Source of the DNA: an uncultured Bacteroidales bacterium
GTDB lineage: Bacteria > Bacteroidota > Bacteroidia > Bacteroidales > Tenuifilaceae
Length of the DNA: 64,000 nucleotides
Reading direction: 5' to 3'
Assembly (NCBI GenBank): GCA_937926785.1
Contig: CALBBQ010000004.1
Coordinates: 1-64,000 of the forward strand
Shown: positions 41,911 to 52,176 of the stretch, piece by piece
Numbering within the stretch: position 1 is the first letter of the stretch
How the letters are laid out: each line of letters opens with the position of its first letter
The notes under the pieces: generated by a model
The model's database searches: none
Told to the model about the DNA's origin: nothing
What the model saw: only the letters and a program-made list of their open reading frames with translations
Made by a program: the position numbers and the translations under genes

Positions 41911-42834
41911 ATGATTTCGGTATGCATACCGATATATAACTTTGATGTGACCGAACTGGTAACTGAGCTTCTGGCTCAAGCCAACCGGATACATTACCCC
42001 ATTGAGATACTCCTTTTTGACGATCACTCCCATAGCTATTTTCGTAACCGGAACTCGCAGCTTGGAACCCATAGCTTGGTAAACTACCTGGAATTTGACT
42101 TTAATATCGGACGATCGAAAATCCGAAACCGACTTGCTGATGTTGCTAATGGGCAATGGCTTCTCTTCCTGGACTGCGATGTGATGATTGACGACCCAAA
42201 CTACCTGAAGCGTTATGTTGACAACATTCCAAATGCGAAAGTGATTTGCGGCGGACGCAAGTACGGTCCTAAACCCTTCAGGCCGGAGCTGCTCCTGCGA
42301 TGGAAATACGGGGTTAAACGAGAATGTCGCTCGGCTTACGCCCGGCAGATGAATCCCTACAGCTCATTTATAAGTGGTAATTTTCTTATAGATTACGATA
42401 CTTTTCACGAAATACGATTCAATGAAGAGCTATCGGGTTATGGACACGAGGATACCCTACTTGGGCTAGACCTAAAAAAACACCATGTTGATATACTACA
42501 TATTGAAAACCCTGCTGTGCACATGGGACTAGAGAGCAGCCAGGAGTTTCTGGAAAAAACCGAACAAGGAGTTAAGAACCTTTCCAGAATACTTCAAATT
42601 ATGCCCTGCATGCGAAGGGATATTGAAAAATCGATCAAACTGCTTAGGGTTTTCAGGTTTCTTCGGCGGGTTGGGTTGCTTTACCCCCTGCGGTGGATCT
42701 CCAGGGTTTACACACCTTTCATAAAAAGGCAGCTTTGCAGCCGGCATCCTTCGGTACTGCTAATGGATGTTTACAAGCTAACCCTGCTGGCAAAACTTTA
42801 CACAAAAGGCTGGCGAAACGTACACCAGCCCTGA
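41911..42834 (+). CDS. Glycosyltransferase family 2
   Basis: ISVCIPIYNFD...ILLFDDHS...LLFLDCDVMI. Confidence 0.9.
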   Translation: MISVCIPIYNFDVTELVTELLAQANRIHYPIEILLFDDHSHSYFRNRNSQLGTHSLVNYLEFDFNIGRSKIRNRLADVANGQWLLFLDCDVMIDDPNYLKRYVDNIPNAKVICGGRKYGPKPFRPELLLRWKYGVKRECRSAYARQMNPYSSFISGNFLIDYDTFHEIRFNEELSGYGHEDTLLGLDLKKHHVDILHIENPAVHMGLESSQEFLEKTEQGVKNLSRILQIMPCMRRDIEKSIKLLRVFRFLRRVGLLYPLRWISRVYTPFIKRQLCSRHPSVLLMDVYKLTLLAKLYTKGWRNVHQP

Positions 42835-42843
42835 ATTTAAATT

Positions 42844-44160
42844 TCACTTCTGCCTAAAGTATAGCTGAATGGGAACACCCGAAAAGTTAAACCGCTCACG
42901 CAGCTTATTTTCCAAATACCGTTTATAGGAATCACGGATGTACTGGGGCAGGTTGCAGAAGAATGCAAACTGCGGGGTTTGTGTTGGCAACTGGGTTACA
43001 TACTTAATTTTCACGTACTTCCCCTTGTAAGCAGGAGGTTGTTGGGCTTCCTGAGCCTCCTGCAGAAACTCGTTTAGCTGCGATGTTGGGATACGGCGCT
43101 TGCGATTCTCGTATACCTGCATGGCCGCCTCAACCACCTTGTAAACCCTTTGCTTGGTCAATGCCGAAGCGAATACAATGGGCACATCGTTGAATGGAGC
43201 GATACGCTCTTTTATCAATCGGGTGTACTCATCCATGGTTTTATTGTCCTTCTCCACCAAATCCCACTTATTAATTACAATCACCAGTCCCTTTTTGTTT
43301 CGAACAATCAGGCTGAAGATATTCATGTCCTGACGTTCGATACCCTGAGTGGCATCGATGAGCAGCAGGCAAACGTCGGAGTTTTCGATGGCTCTCACGG
43401 AGCGCATCACGGAGTAAAACTCCAGATCCTCCTTTACCTTGTTTTTACGGCGAAGGCCGGCAGTATCGACAATGATAAAATCGTAGCCGAACTTACGGTA
43501 GTGGGTGTCAATGGCATCGCGGGTTGTACCTGCTATTGGGGTAACAATGTTGCGCTCCTCGCCTATAAAAGTGTTGATGAGCGAGGATTTCCCCACGTTG
43601 GGACGGCCAACCACCGCAATCCGAGGAACCTCGTCAACTTTGTCGTCCTCTTCCTTTTTTGTAAACTTTTTAACCAAATCGTCGAGTAGATCGCCGGTTC
43701 CGGAACCATTGATGGATGAAATGCACCATGGTTCGCCCAAACCCAGGCTGTAGAATTCGTTCGCCATAAGGCGAATATCATTGTTGTCGACCTTGTTGAC
43801 CACCAGGTAAACCGGTTTAGTGGTTCGACGGAGAATGTTGGCAACCGCCACGTCCATATCGGTTACACCGGTTTGGGCATCAACCAGAAAAGTAATCACA
43901 TCGGCCTCATCTATAGCCAGCATCACCTGCTTGCGAATCTCCTCCTCAAAAATATCGTCGGAATTCACCACGTAGCCACCGGTATCGATTACCGAGAACT
44001 CTATCCCGTTCCAATCGGATTTGCCGTAAATCCGGTCGCGGGTTACCCCTGCAATCTCATCAACTATGGCATGGCGCCAACCCACCAACCTGTTGAATAA
44101 GGTAGATTTCCCCACGTTGGGACGTCCTACAATAGCAATAATATTTCCCATAAAACTCAA
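42844..44160 (-). CDS. der: Ribosome biogenesis GTPase Der
   Basis: Two G domains: [14 protein letters not shown] and [14 protein letters not shown]. Confidence 0.98.
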   Translation of the reverse strand: MSFMGNIIAIVGRPNVGKSTLFNRLVGWRHAIVDEIAGVTRDRIYGKSDWNGIEFSVIDTGGYVVNSDDIFEEEIRKQVMLAIDEADVITFLVDAQTGVTDMDVAVANILRRTTKPVYLVVNKVDNNDIRLMANEFYSLGLGEPWCISSINGSGTGDLLDDLVKKFTKKEEDDKVDEVPRIAVVGRPNVGKSSLINTFIGEERNIVTPIAGTTRDAIDTHYRKFGYDFIIVDTAGLRRKNKVKEDLEFYSVMRSVRAIENSDVCLLLIDATQGIERQDMNIFSLIVRNKKGLVIVINKWDLVEKDNKTMDEYTRLIKERIAPFNDVPIVFASALTKQRVYKVVEAAMQVYENRKRRIPTSQLNEFLQEAQEAQQPPAYKGKYVKIKYVTQLPTQTPQFAFFCNLPQYIRDSYKRYLENKLRERFNFSGVPIQLYFRQK

Positions 44161-44185
44161 TACTTATTTAAAAACCCGGTGTTTA

Positions 44186-45067
44186 TTAGAGGGGGTATCC
44201 AAAACGTTTCAGCTTACGTTCGTCGTTTCGCCAGTTCGGGTCAACCTTTACGAAGATTTCCAGGTAAACCTTTTTCCCTAAGAAAGCCTCCAGCTCCATA
44301 CGCGCCTCGGTTCCCACCTTTTTTAGCATACGCCCCTGGCTTCCGATGATGATAGATTTTTGTGACTCCCGATCGACATATATTATCGCCCTGATGCGAT
44401 CGATAGTTTCCGATTCCTTGTATTCTTCAATCTCAACCTCAACGGAGTATGGGATCTCCTTCTTGTAGTTAGTGAGAATTTTCTCCCGGATAATCTCTGC
44501 CGCGAAAAACCTAAGGGTTTTATCGGTCAGGGTGTCCTTGGAGAAATACTCCGGTCCCTCAGGAAGCTTATCAACTATGAGCTTTACCAGGTTATCGATA
44601 TTAAAGCCCAGAAGGGCAGATATGGGTAGCACGTCGGCCTTGGGCATCATCGATTTCCATTGCTCAACCAGCTGTATCACCTTTTCCTGGTTAGATAGGT
44701 CAACCTTATTGATAACCAGAATTATTGGGATGTTAAGCTGTTGCAGCTTATCGAGGAACTCCTGATTTTTATTAGGAGTTTCCACCGTATCGGTGATGTA
44801 TAGGATGATGTCGGCATCTTCAAGAGCCGCTTCCACGAACTTCATCATGGCAGCCTGCAGCTTGTAGGCCGGTTTGATGATGCCCGGAGTATCGGAGTAA
44901 ACTATCTGAAAATCTTCACCATTCACCACCCCCATGATTCGGTGTCGGGTAGTTTGTGCCTTGCTGGTAATTATAGAGAGACGCTCACCCACCAAAGCAT
45001 TCATTAATGTAGATTTCCCTACATTGGGGTTTCCGATGATATTAACAAACCCTGACTTGTGTGCCAT
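44186..45067 (-). CDS. era: GTPase Era
   Basis: [34 protein letters not shown]-terminal KH domain. Confidence 0.98.
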   Translation of the reverse strand: MAHKSGFVNIIGNPNVGKSTLMNALVGERLSIITSKAQTTRHRIMGVVNGEDFQIVYSDTPGIIKPAYKLQAAMMKFVEAALEDADIILYITDTVETPNKNQEFLDKLQQLNIPIILVINKVDLSNQEKVIQLVEQWKSMMPKADVLPISALLGFNIDNLVKLIVDKLPEGPEYFSKDTLTDKTLRFFAAEIIREKILTNYKKEIPYSVEVEIEEYKESETIDRIRAIIYVDRESQKSIIIGSQGRMLKKVGTEARMELEAFLGKKVYLEIFVKVDPNWRNDERKLKRFGYPL

Positions 45068-45083
45068 GCTGGTTATGATTTGG

Positions 45084-46547
45084 TTAGGAGAACCTGTTCA
45101 TTTTTAGCATGTTGATTTCCTTCTGCGTAAGGAAACGCCACTTGCCTCGGGGCAAATTCTTTTTGGTTAAGCCCGCAAAGTATACCCTGTCGAGCTTAGT
45201 CACCTTGTAGCCCAACGATTCAAAAATACGTCTAACCACACGGTTTTGCCCACTGTGTATTTCAATACCTACCTCGTATCCATCGCCACCCTCCACGTAA
45301 TCAATGGCATCAACCTGAACCTTTTCGCCATCGAGCTCAACTCCATCGAGAATGCTCTGCAAGTGGTCAGGCGATACACGGCGGTCGAGCCCCACGTGGT
45401 ATATCTTTCGTTTTTTGAAACTGGGATGGGTAAGCCTTGTTGTGAGCTCACCATCGTTGGTGAGCAAAAGCACCCCGGTGCTGTTGCGGTCTAACCTACC
45501 AACCGGGTAAACCCGCTCGGTACATGCCCCCTCAATGAGCTCCATAACCGTGTGCTTGGCATGGGGATCGTCTAGAGTGGTAACGTAGTCCTTGGGTTTG
45601 TTGAGCAGTATGTAAACCTTACGCTCGGACATGAGTAGTTTGCCTTTAAAGCGAACCTCGTCGTCGGGTTTAACCTTTGTACCCAGGGTGGTAACCACCT
45701 GTCCGTTAACGGTAATCTGACCATTGGCAATGTACTCATCGGCCTCGCGACGGCTACATAGCCCTGAGTTGGCAATGTATCGGTTTAGACGGATAAGCCC
45801 ATCGTTCGACTTAGCGGCGATGCTACTTTCGGCTTGCTCATTCTCATGCATGAGCGATTTTACATCATCGAGCCTGCGTTTCTGGAAAGTTCTGGGTTGA
45901 TATGCAGAACCGGAGCTCTGGCGATGAAGGCGAGGTTTATCTTCAAACCTGGGCTTGGCTCTATCATCATCTGAGCGTTTGCGCAGGCGCGGCTTCTGGT
46001 GCTCGTCAGAATTCTGACGACGGTCATCTCGGCCAAAAAAGCCTTTACCGGTTGAGCGTTCCGACCTATGGAAATGGTCATCGGAGGAACGTTCCCTATC
46101 AAAATTCTTATCGCGATCTAACCTACGACGATCGCGTTCACGGCTAAAGCGTTCACGCGGACGGGCCTCGTTATCCCTGCTTTTAGTTTTATCGGTGAAG
46201 TATGAATTGCTGTTGCGGTCAGGTTTATTATCCTCATCGGCTGCTTCTGGCTCTTCGATTCGTCGCCAGGAACGGGGACGATAGGTTTTTTCTTCGCCCT
46301 GCTTTTCGGTTCTATCCTTTCTTGTTGCTGTTCTAATACGGCTTTCGCGCTTGGGAGACTCTACTTTCGATGCACTGAAATCATCGAGACTGGAACTATC
46401 GCCATCCTTACTTTCGGCACCCAAATCGTTGTCAGATTTAACCAACTTTGGGGTTAAAGTTCGTGGCCTGTAAACCCGGGCGGGTTCTTCCTGGGAGTTA
46501 GTCCGCTTCTCGCGTTTAACATCCCTTTTTTCATTTTCGTTTCTCAT
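45084..46547 (-). CDS. RluB-like pseudouridine synthase with long charged N-terminus
   Basis: S4 domain LNRYIANSGLCSRREADEYI, GRLDRNSTGVLLLTNDGELTTRLTHPS; ~240 aa Arg/Asp/Ser-rich N-terminus. Confidence 0.92.
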   Translation of the reverse strand: MRNENEKRDVKREKRTNSQEEPARVYRPRTLTPKLVKSDNDLGAESKDGDSSSLDDFSASKVESPKRESRIRTATRKDRTEKQGEEKTYRPRSWRRIEEPEAADEDNKPDRNSNSYFTDKTKSRDNEARPRERFSRERDRRRLDRDKNFDRERSSDDHFHRSERSTGKGFFGRDDRRQNSDEHQKPRLRKRSDDDRAKPRFEDKPRLHRQSSGSAYQPRTFQKRRLDDVKSLMHENEQAESSIAAKSNDGLIRLNRYIANSGLCSRREADEYIANGQITVNGQVVTTLGTKVKPDDEVRFKGKLLMSERKVYILLNKPKDYVTTLDDPHAKHTVMELIEGACTERVYPVGRLDRNSTGVLLLTNDGELTTRLTHPSFKKRKIYHVGLDRRVSPDHLQSILDGVELDGEKVQVDAIDYVEGGDGYEVGIEIHSGQNRVVRRIFESLGYKVTKLDRVYFAGLTKKNLPRGKWRFLTQKEINMLKMNRFS

Positions 46548-46670
46548 TTTATGTACTGATGATTAATTATTTAAGATCAACTCTTTGACCTAATTCGGAT
46601 GCAAAGATATAAATAAATGTTGATGTATATGCTGATTATGAATAAATTATGTTAAAGCGCTGAATATTAC

Positions 46671-47384
46671 CTAAAAAGCTAAATAGAAATCCTTGGTGAG
46701 CTCCTTGTAATCATCGGAAAAATCGCCGTTGGCTTTATGTATGCACAATGTAGATTCTGACACTGACCGTTTTGAGTACTCAAACTGAAGGAGTAGCCGT
46801 AGAACTTTCTTGCCAGGCTTTGATTGCACGCTTACTTTTTGGGTACAGTATAGCCCCTGAGCGCTGGCCAAGGCGATAAATACATTTCCTTCGGTGTAAG
46901 GGAAAACGCCACAAAACCTTCCTTCGTTAGCCAGAAGCTTTTTAATTCCGCTGATAAGCTCCGGATAGGGTAACGAGTCTGAATGGCGAGTGAGGGTGCG
47001 CTTTTCTTCGGGTGATTTTAGAGATTGATTAAAATAAGGTGGATTGGAAACTATCAGGTCGTAGCGTTGGGTTACCGATTGAGCAAAGTCCTGGAAAGCG
47101 CAATGTATTACATCAACTTTGTTCGGCCAGGGGGAAGAGGCCGCATTATGCCTGGCCTCGGCCGCTGATAAATCATCAATCTCAATGGCATCTATTTTGG
47201 CATCCTGAGAACGTTGGGCCAGCATTAAGGCAATAACTCCGGTGCCGGTTCCAATATCGAGGATTTTACGAACACCCTCAACATTTGCCCAGGCACCAAG
47301 CAGAACGCCATCGGTGTTAACCCGCATAGCCGATTCTACCTGATGTATGGTAAACTGTTTGAATTTAAAGTAACTGTTGCCCAC
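46671..47384 (-). CDS. tRNA1(Val) A37 N6-methyltransferase-like
   Basis: ILDIGTGTGVIALMLAQR...LIVSNPPYF; GTG start. Confidence 0.88.
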   Translation of the reverse strand: MGNSYFKFKQFTIHQVESAMRVNTDGVLLGAWANVEGVRKILDIGTGTGVIALMLAQRSQDAKIDAIEIDDLSAAEARHNAASSPWPNKVDVIHCAFQDFAQSVTQRYDLIVSNPPYFNQSLKSPEEKRTLTRHSDSLPYPELISGIKKLLANEGRFCGVFPYTEGNVFIALASAQGLYCTQKVSVQSKPGKKVLRLLLQFEYSKRSVSESTLCIHKANGDFSDDYKELTKDFYLAF

Positions 47385-47396
47385 GCTTCCCCCCCC

Positions 47397-48179
47397 CTAT
47401 TTTATGTGTTCGTGAATTCCCATTCCAAACAAGGCATAGTCATATTTAACGGGGTCAGAGGCATCAAAAGCCGTGAGCGATTCGGTTAGCTCCAACACAG
47501 CTCTAAAATCATCCTGCTTTCTGGAAAGCAAACCAAGCCTACGCGCTACCCGACCTGTGTGCAGGTCGAGAGGTATCAATAGTTTTGACGTTGGTATATG
47601 GTGCCACAAGCCAAAATCAACGCCCTCCTTTTGGGGGCGGACCATCCAGCGTAGGAACATGTTTATCCGTTTGGCAGCAGCACCCCTTGAAATGTTAGGT
47701 ACATGTCGTAGAGTTCCTGGTGATACTTCGTGCTGCACAAAGAAATTCCGGTAAGCCGCTATAGCCCCTTCAACTGAGTTTGATTTACGAAATCCTTGGG
47801 CGAATACATTTTCCAGCCCGCCATGGTTTGTGTAAATGTCTTTTAGCACGTAGCAGAACTCAACGGCATTTGCACTGCTAAAAGTTCTGTGGACAAACCC
47901 TTTTAGCCTATTTTCCTCTCGTTTTGAGAAATTCAAGGTAAACTCGTAGGGTTTCCAGTCCATAATCTCCATCAGGCGGGTGGCACTATTTACTATTGAC
48001 TTACGGCTACCCCAGGCAAACGTGGAGGTTAAGAGAGCCGAAATTTCAACATCTGGCTTACAAGTAAACCTATGAGGAATTGAAATGGGATCGCCTTCGA
48101 TAAAAAAAGGTTGGGCATACCGACGGTAGCGGTCGTTCAACAGTTCGGCAAGATCATGAAAGGATTTTGGCGAAACCAT
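47397..48179 (-). CDS. TIGR02757 family protein
   Basis: TCKPDVEISALLTSTFAWGSRKSIVNSATRLMEIM...FLRWMVRPQKEGVDFGLWHHIPTSKLLIPLDLHTGRVARRLGLL. Confidence 0.88.
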   Translation of the reverse strand: MVSPKSFHDLAELLNDRYRRYAQPFFIEGDPISIPHRFTCKPDVEISALLTSTFAWGSRKSIVNSATRLMEIMDWKPYEFTLNFSKREENRLKGFVHRTFSSANAVEFCYVLKDIYTNHGGLENVFAQGFRKSNSVEGAIAAYRNFFVQHEVSPGTLRHVPNISRGAAAKRINMFLRWMVRPQKEGVDFGLWHHIPTSKLLIPLDLHTGRVARRLGLLSRKQDDFRAVLELTESLTAFDASDPVKYDYALFGMGIHEHIK

Positions 48180-48183
48180 TAAC

Positions 48184-48834
48184 CTATAGAATTTTACCGT
48201 CGTTCATGGAAATTTGGAGATCGGCCATGCGCGCAAGGTCTTTATCGTGGGTAACCACCACAAAAGTTTGCCCAAACTGGTCGCGCAGGTTAAAAAAGAG
48301 CTGGTGCAGCTCCTCCTTGTTATGGGAGTCCAGATTCCCCGAAGGTTCGTCGGCAAGCACCGCTATTGGATTATTAATGAGTGCGCGGGCTACAGCCACT
48401 CGTTGCTGCTCCCCTCCTGATAACTCGGAGGGTTTATGCGAAAACCGATGCGAAAGCCCCAGGTACGCAAGTATCTCTTTAGCCCTTTTTGAGGCATCGT
48501 TCATACTATAGCCGGCAATTAAAGCTGGCATACATACATTTTCCAATGCAGTAAACTCGGGCAAAAGGTGATGGAACTGAAAAACAAAGCCAATGTGTGT
48601 GTTTCTGAAGCGTGCCAGCTGCCCATCGCTCATTCGGGTAACGTCGGTATTATTGAACATCACGCTTCCCGAATCGGGCTGACTCAGGGTACCCATGATT
48701 TGCAGGAGAGTGGTTTTTCCAGCTCCGCTAGGGCCAACTATGGCTACCACCTTTCGATCCGGAATCTCAACACTAATCCCTTTAAGTACGGTAAGGGCTC
48801 CGTATGATTTTACAATATTTTCGACTTTAATCAT
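48184..48834 (-). CDS. LolD/MacB-type ABC transporter ATP-binding protein
   Basis: [34 protein letters not shown]; start set at [12 protein letters not shown]. Confidence 0.92.
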   Translation of the reverse strand: MIKVENIVKSYGALTVLKGISVEIPDRKVVAIVGPSGAGKTTLLQIMGTLSQPDSGSVMFNNTDVTRMSDGQLARFRNTHIGFVFQFHHLLPEFTALENVCMPALIAGYSMNDASKRAKEILAYLGLSHRFSHKPSELSGGEQQRVAVARALINNPIAVLADEPSGNLDSHNKEELHQLFFNLRDQFGQTFVVVTHDKDLARMADLQISMNDGKIL

Positions 48835-48924
48835 GTGATTCAATTGTGAAGATCGACAAAGGTAAAAAATTTGAGACACCCGCCAAGGGGTATCCAACCG
48901 GAGTGGCTGCTTTGCAGCCTATCA

Positions 48925-49116
48925 CTACCCTGCAGTAGGAAGCGTTTCGTCTTCAGGTTTCTTTGTTTTCGACCTCTGCTCAATATCGGATAAGCTAATT
49001 TCAGAACATGGCTCCATCATCAAACGGTTGAAGGAATGGGAAAGTCGCCCCAGCACCTTTGCCAGCCTGAGTAAGCTTTTTGGCCCAGGCATTAGCATTG
49101 CCACCAGAATAATCAT
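48925..49116 (-). CDS. Possible TatA/TatB-like small membrane protein
   Basis: MIILVAMLMPGPKSLLRLAKVLGRLSHSFNRLM resembles TM-(F/P)GPKxL-amphipathic helix. Confidence 0.4.
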   Translation of the reverse strand: MIILVAMLMPGPKSLLRLAKVLGRLSHSFNRLMMEPCSEISLSDIEQRSKTKKPEDETLPTAG

Positions 49117-49286
49117 AACGAACTATCCAAAACCTATGAAATTTAACATGACTATACCGTTTCACCATTTCAAAGTTTCACACGTTATGCTAAAAAAATC
49201 AGAAAAGTCATAGTAAATCAAACTAAAAAATTATAGTTTGGTGCCGATTTTCAAACCGAAGCTACAAACCATAACTAAACCAAACC

Positions 49287-50621
49287 ATGAGCAAGATACT
49301 AGTACTGGGCGCAGGACTATCGTCATCGGATCTAATTAAGTACCTGCTCGACCACTCCAAGGTGCTGGGCTGGACCGTAAGGGTTGGCGACCTATCGATT
49401 GAAACTGCCCGACAAAAAGTTGGTAATCATCCTAACGGGCAAGCCTTTCAATTTGATATTAACAACAACAAGCAGCTTCAGGATGAGGTAAATTGGGCAA
49501 CAGCAGTAGTATCGTTGCTGCCTGCTTTCATGCATCCGATCGTGGCTCAGGAGTGCGTAAGGCAGGGGAAGAACATGCTTACCGCCTCATACGTGTCCGA
49601 CACCATGAAATCGCTGCACGAGGAGGCCCGTCAAAAGGGAATTGCCTTACTAAATGAGCTTGGTGTAGATCCAGGAATAGATCACATGTCGGCCATGCGG
49701 GTTATTGATGAGATTAGAGCCAAAGGTGGCCGTTTAACTGGTTTTATCAGCAATACAGGTGGACTTATTGCCCCCGAAAGCGATAATAACCCATGGAACT
49801 ACAAGTTTACATGGAATCCCCGCAACGTGGTGCTTGCAGGGCAAGGGGTTGCTCAGTTCCTTGAAAACGGTCAGTACAAATACACCCCCTACCACAGGCT
49901 ATTTTCCGATGTGAGGCGGTATAGTATACTCGACCTGGGTGAGTTTGAGATGTATCCCAACCGCGATTCGCTTAAGTACAGGGAGATATACGGGATTGAA
50001 GACATTCAGACTATAATTCGTGGAACGCTTCGTCGATCAGGATACTGCAAAGCCTGGAATGTTTTTGTTCAGCTCGGAATGACCGACGACACCTACAAAA
50101 TGGCTAACAGCGCGAAACTCACAAAAAGAGAGTTTCTAAACAGCTTCCTCCCCTACCACCCCAGCGAATCGGTAGAGGAGAAGCTAAAACGCATAGTGCC
50201 CGATGCCAAGGATGAAACTGTTTTCAATAAGCTAAAATGGCTGGGACTATTCGAAAATGAACCCATTGGCCTTGCCAATGCCAGTCCGGCACAGCTACTG
50301 CAGCATATCCTGGAACCAAAGCTTGCACTTGACCCTAACGACAAGGATATGATTGTTATGCAGCATATTTTTGACTACGAACTGAATGGCAAAAAGCATC
50401 GGAAAACATCAACCATGGTAATCATTGGCAAGGACACGGTGCACACGGCCATGTCGATCACCGTAGGTACCCCGCTGGCCATAGCAACAAAAATGCTGCT
50501 AACCGGTCAGATCAAGGAACGAGGGGTTATTGTACCAACAACTCCTGAGCTCTACAATCCTATTCTTAATGAGCTGGAAAACTACGGCGTTAAGTTTATT
50601 GAACAGGATTTCGAGGTTTAA
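49287..50621 (+). CDS. Saccharopine dehydrogenase family protein
   Basis: ILVLGAGLSSSDLIKYLL; LLNELGVDPGIDHMSAMRVID. Confidence 0.9.
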   Translation: MSKILVLGAGLSSSDLIKYLLDHSKVLGWTVRVGDLSIETARQKVGNHPNGQAFQFDINNNKQLQDEVNWATAVVSLLPAFMHPIVAQECVRQGKNMLTASYVSDTMKSLHEEARQKGIALLNELGVDPGIDHMSAMRVIDEIRAKGGRLTGFISNTGGLIAPESDNNPWNYKFTWNPRNVVLAGQGVAQFLENGQYKYTPYHRLFSDVRRYSILDLGEFEMYPNRDSLKYREIYGIEDIQTIIRGTLRRSGYCKAWNVFVQLGMTDDTYKMANSAKLTKREFLNSFLPYHPSESVEEKLKRIVPDAKDETVFNKLKWLGLFENEPIGLANASPAQLLQHILEPKLALDPNDKDMIVMQHIFDYELNGKKHRKTSTMVIIGKDTVHTAMSITVGTPLAIATKMLLTGQIKERGVIVPTTPELYNPILNELENYGVKFIEQDFEV

Positions 50622-50640
50622 AGAGTGTATAACCAAATAT

Positions 50641-50669
50641 AACCCGAATTGATAATTCGGGTTTTGTTT
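50641..50669 (+). terminator. Rho-independent terminator
   Basis: AACCCGAATT-GAT-AATTCGGGTT-TTG. Confidence 0.75.
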
Positions 50670-50732
50670 TTTAACATTCACAAAACCATATAATGAATAT
50701 ACCTTTGTACGCATTCTAAATTTATAATAAAA

Positions 50733-52109
50733 ATGACGCTCATTAAATCCATTTCCGGTATTCGTGGTACCATAGGCGGAAAACCAGGAGAAAACCTTAC
50801 GCCCATTGATGTTGTTCGGTTTACAGCGGCGTACGCCGAATGGCTTAAGCAGCGGAACCCCGGCAAACGATGCAAAGTTGCAATTGGCCGCGATGCCCGC
50901 ATTTCAGGGGAAATGGTCAATAGTTTAGTGGTTGGCACCCTGATGGGGTGTGGTATCGATGTTCTGAACTTAGGCCTGGCAACCACTCCAACAGTGGAAA
51001 TGGCCGTGATACACGAAAAAACTGACGGTGGAATTATCCTAACAGCCAGTCACAATCCAAGGCAATGGAACGCTCTCAAGCTACTGAACGAAAAAGGAGA
51101 ATTCCTTTCCGACCATGAGGGACAAACGGTATTAGAAATTGCAGCTGAAGAAAAGTTCAACTTTGCCTGCATCGATGATTTGGGCACTGCAGATGAAGAG
51201 TACTCCTTTGTCGATGAGCACATCGGGCATATTCTTCGCCTCAGGTACATTGATGTGAAAGCCATCGAAAAAGCCAACTTCACAGTGGCAATCGATTGCG
51301 TAAACTCCGTAGGAGGTATTGCTCTACCCCGCCTTCTAAAAGCACTTGGGGTAAAAAATATTATTGAGCTTTACACTGAACCTACCGGCAATTTCCCGCA
51401 CAACCCGGAGCCATTGCCCGAGCATTTAACCGAAATATCAAAAATCATTAAGAAGAAAAAGGCCGATGTTGGATTTGTGGTTGACCCCGATGTGGATAGG
51501 CTTGCCATTGTTAACGAGGATGGAAGCATGTTTGGCGAGGAGTACACGCTGGTAGCCTGCGCCGATTATGTGCTTAGCCAAAATCCGGGTAACACGGTTT
51601 CAAATCTTTCCAGCACTGCTGCATTACGCGACATTACGGCAAAATATGGAAAAGATTACTACGCATCAGCCGTTGGCGAGGTTAACGTGGTTACCATGAT
51701 GAAAGAGGTTAACGCGGTGATTGGTGGCGAGGGCAACGGAGGGGTAATTCTTCCTGAATTACACTACGGACGCGATGCTCTGGTTGGTATAGCCCTGTTC
51801 CTTTCACACCTTGCCCGCTCGGGCAAAAAGTGCTCTGAGCTGCGGCAGCTATACCCTAACTACTTCATCTCTAAAAACAAGTTAGAGCTGAAGTCCGGTG
51901 TTGATCCCAACCAAATCCTTGAGTCGCTCAAAATCAGGTTTGCTTCGGAAAAACTGAACACCACCGATGGACTTCGAATTGACTTTGCTGATGGGTGGGT
52001 TCACATGCGCAAGTCAAACACAGAGCCAATAATTAGAATATACGCCGAAGCCAAATCCATGGAAAGAGCTCAGCAACTTGCGCAAATGATTATTTCAGAG
52101 GCCAGGTAA
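50733..52109 (+). CDS. glmM: Phosphoglucosamine mutase
   Basis: SISGIRGTIGGKPGENLTP; TASHNPRQWNALK; DPDVDRLAIVNEDG. Confidence 0.92.
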   Translation: MTLIKSISGIRGTIGGKPGENLTPIDVVRFTAAYAEWLKQRNPGKRCKVAIGRDARISGEMVNSLVVGTLMGCGIDVLNLGLATTPTVEMAVIHEKTDGGIILTASHNPRQWNALKLLNEKGEFLSDHEGQTVLEIAAEEKFNFACIDDLGTADEEYSFVDEHIGHILRLRYIDVKAIEKANFTVAIDCVNSVGGIALPRLLKALGVKNIIELYTEPTGNFPHNPEPLPEHLTEISKIIKKKKADVGFVVDPDVDRLAIVNEDGSMFGEEYTLVACADYVLSQNPGNTVSNLSSTAALRDITAKYGKDYYASAVGEVNVVTMMKEVNAVIGGEGNGGVILPELHYGRDALVGIALFLSHLARSGKKCSELRQLYPNYFISKNKLELKSGVDPNQILESLKIRFASEKLNTTDGLRIDFADGWVHMRKSNTEPIIRIYAEAKSMERAQQLAQMIISEAR

Positions 52110-52124
52110 AACAAATATAACTAT

Positions 52125-52159
52125 AAAGAAACGCAAAGCATTTAGCTTTGCGTTTCTTT
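52125..52159. terminator. Bidirectional terminator between convergent genes
   Basis: 15-bp perfect stem AAAGAAACGCAAAGC/GCTTTGCGTTTCTTT. Confidence 0.85.
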
Positions 52160-52176
52160 GTGCTTAAACTCCAACA

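Noticed and set aside
42529-46147. Many antisense ORFs over der, era and the pseudouridine synthase
   Set aside because: They overlap strongly conserved genes on the opposite strand and show no protein-like motifs.
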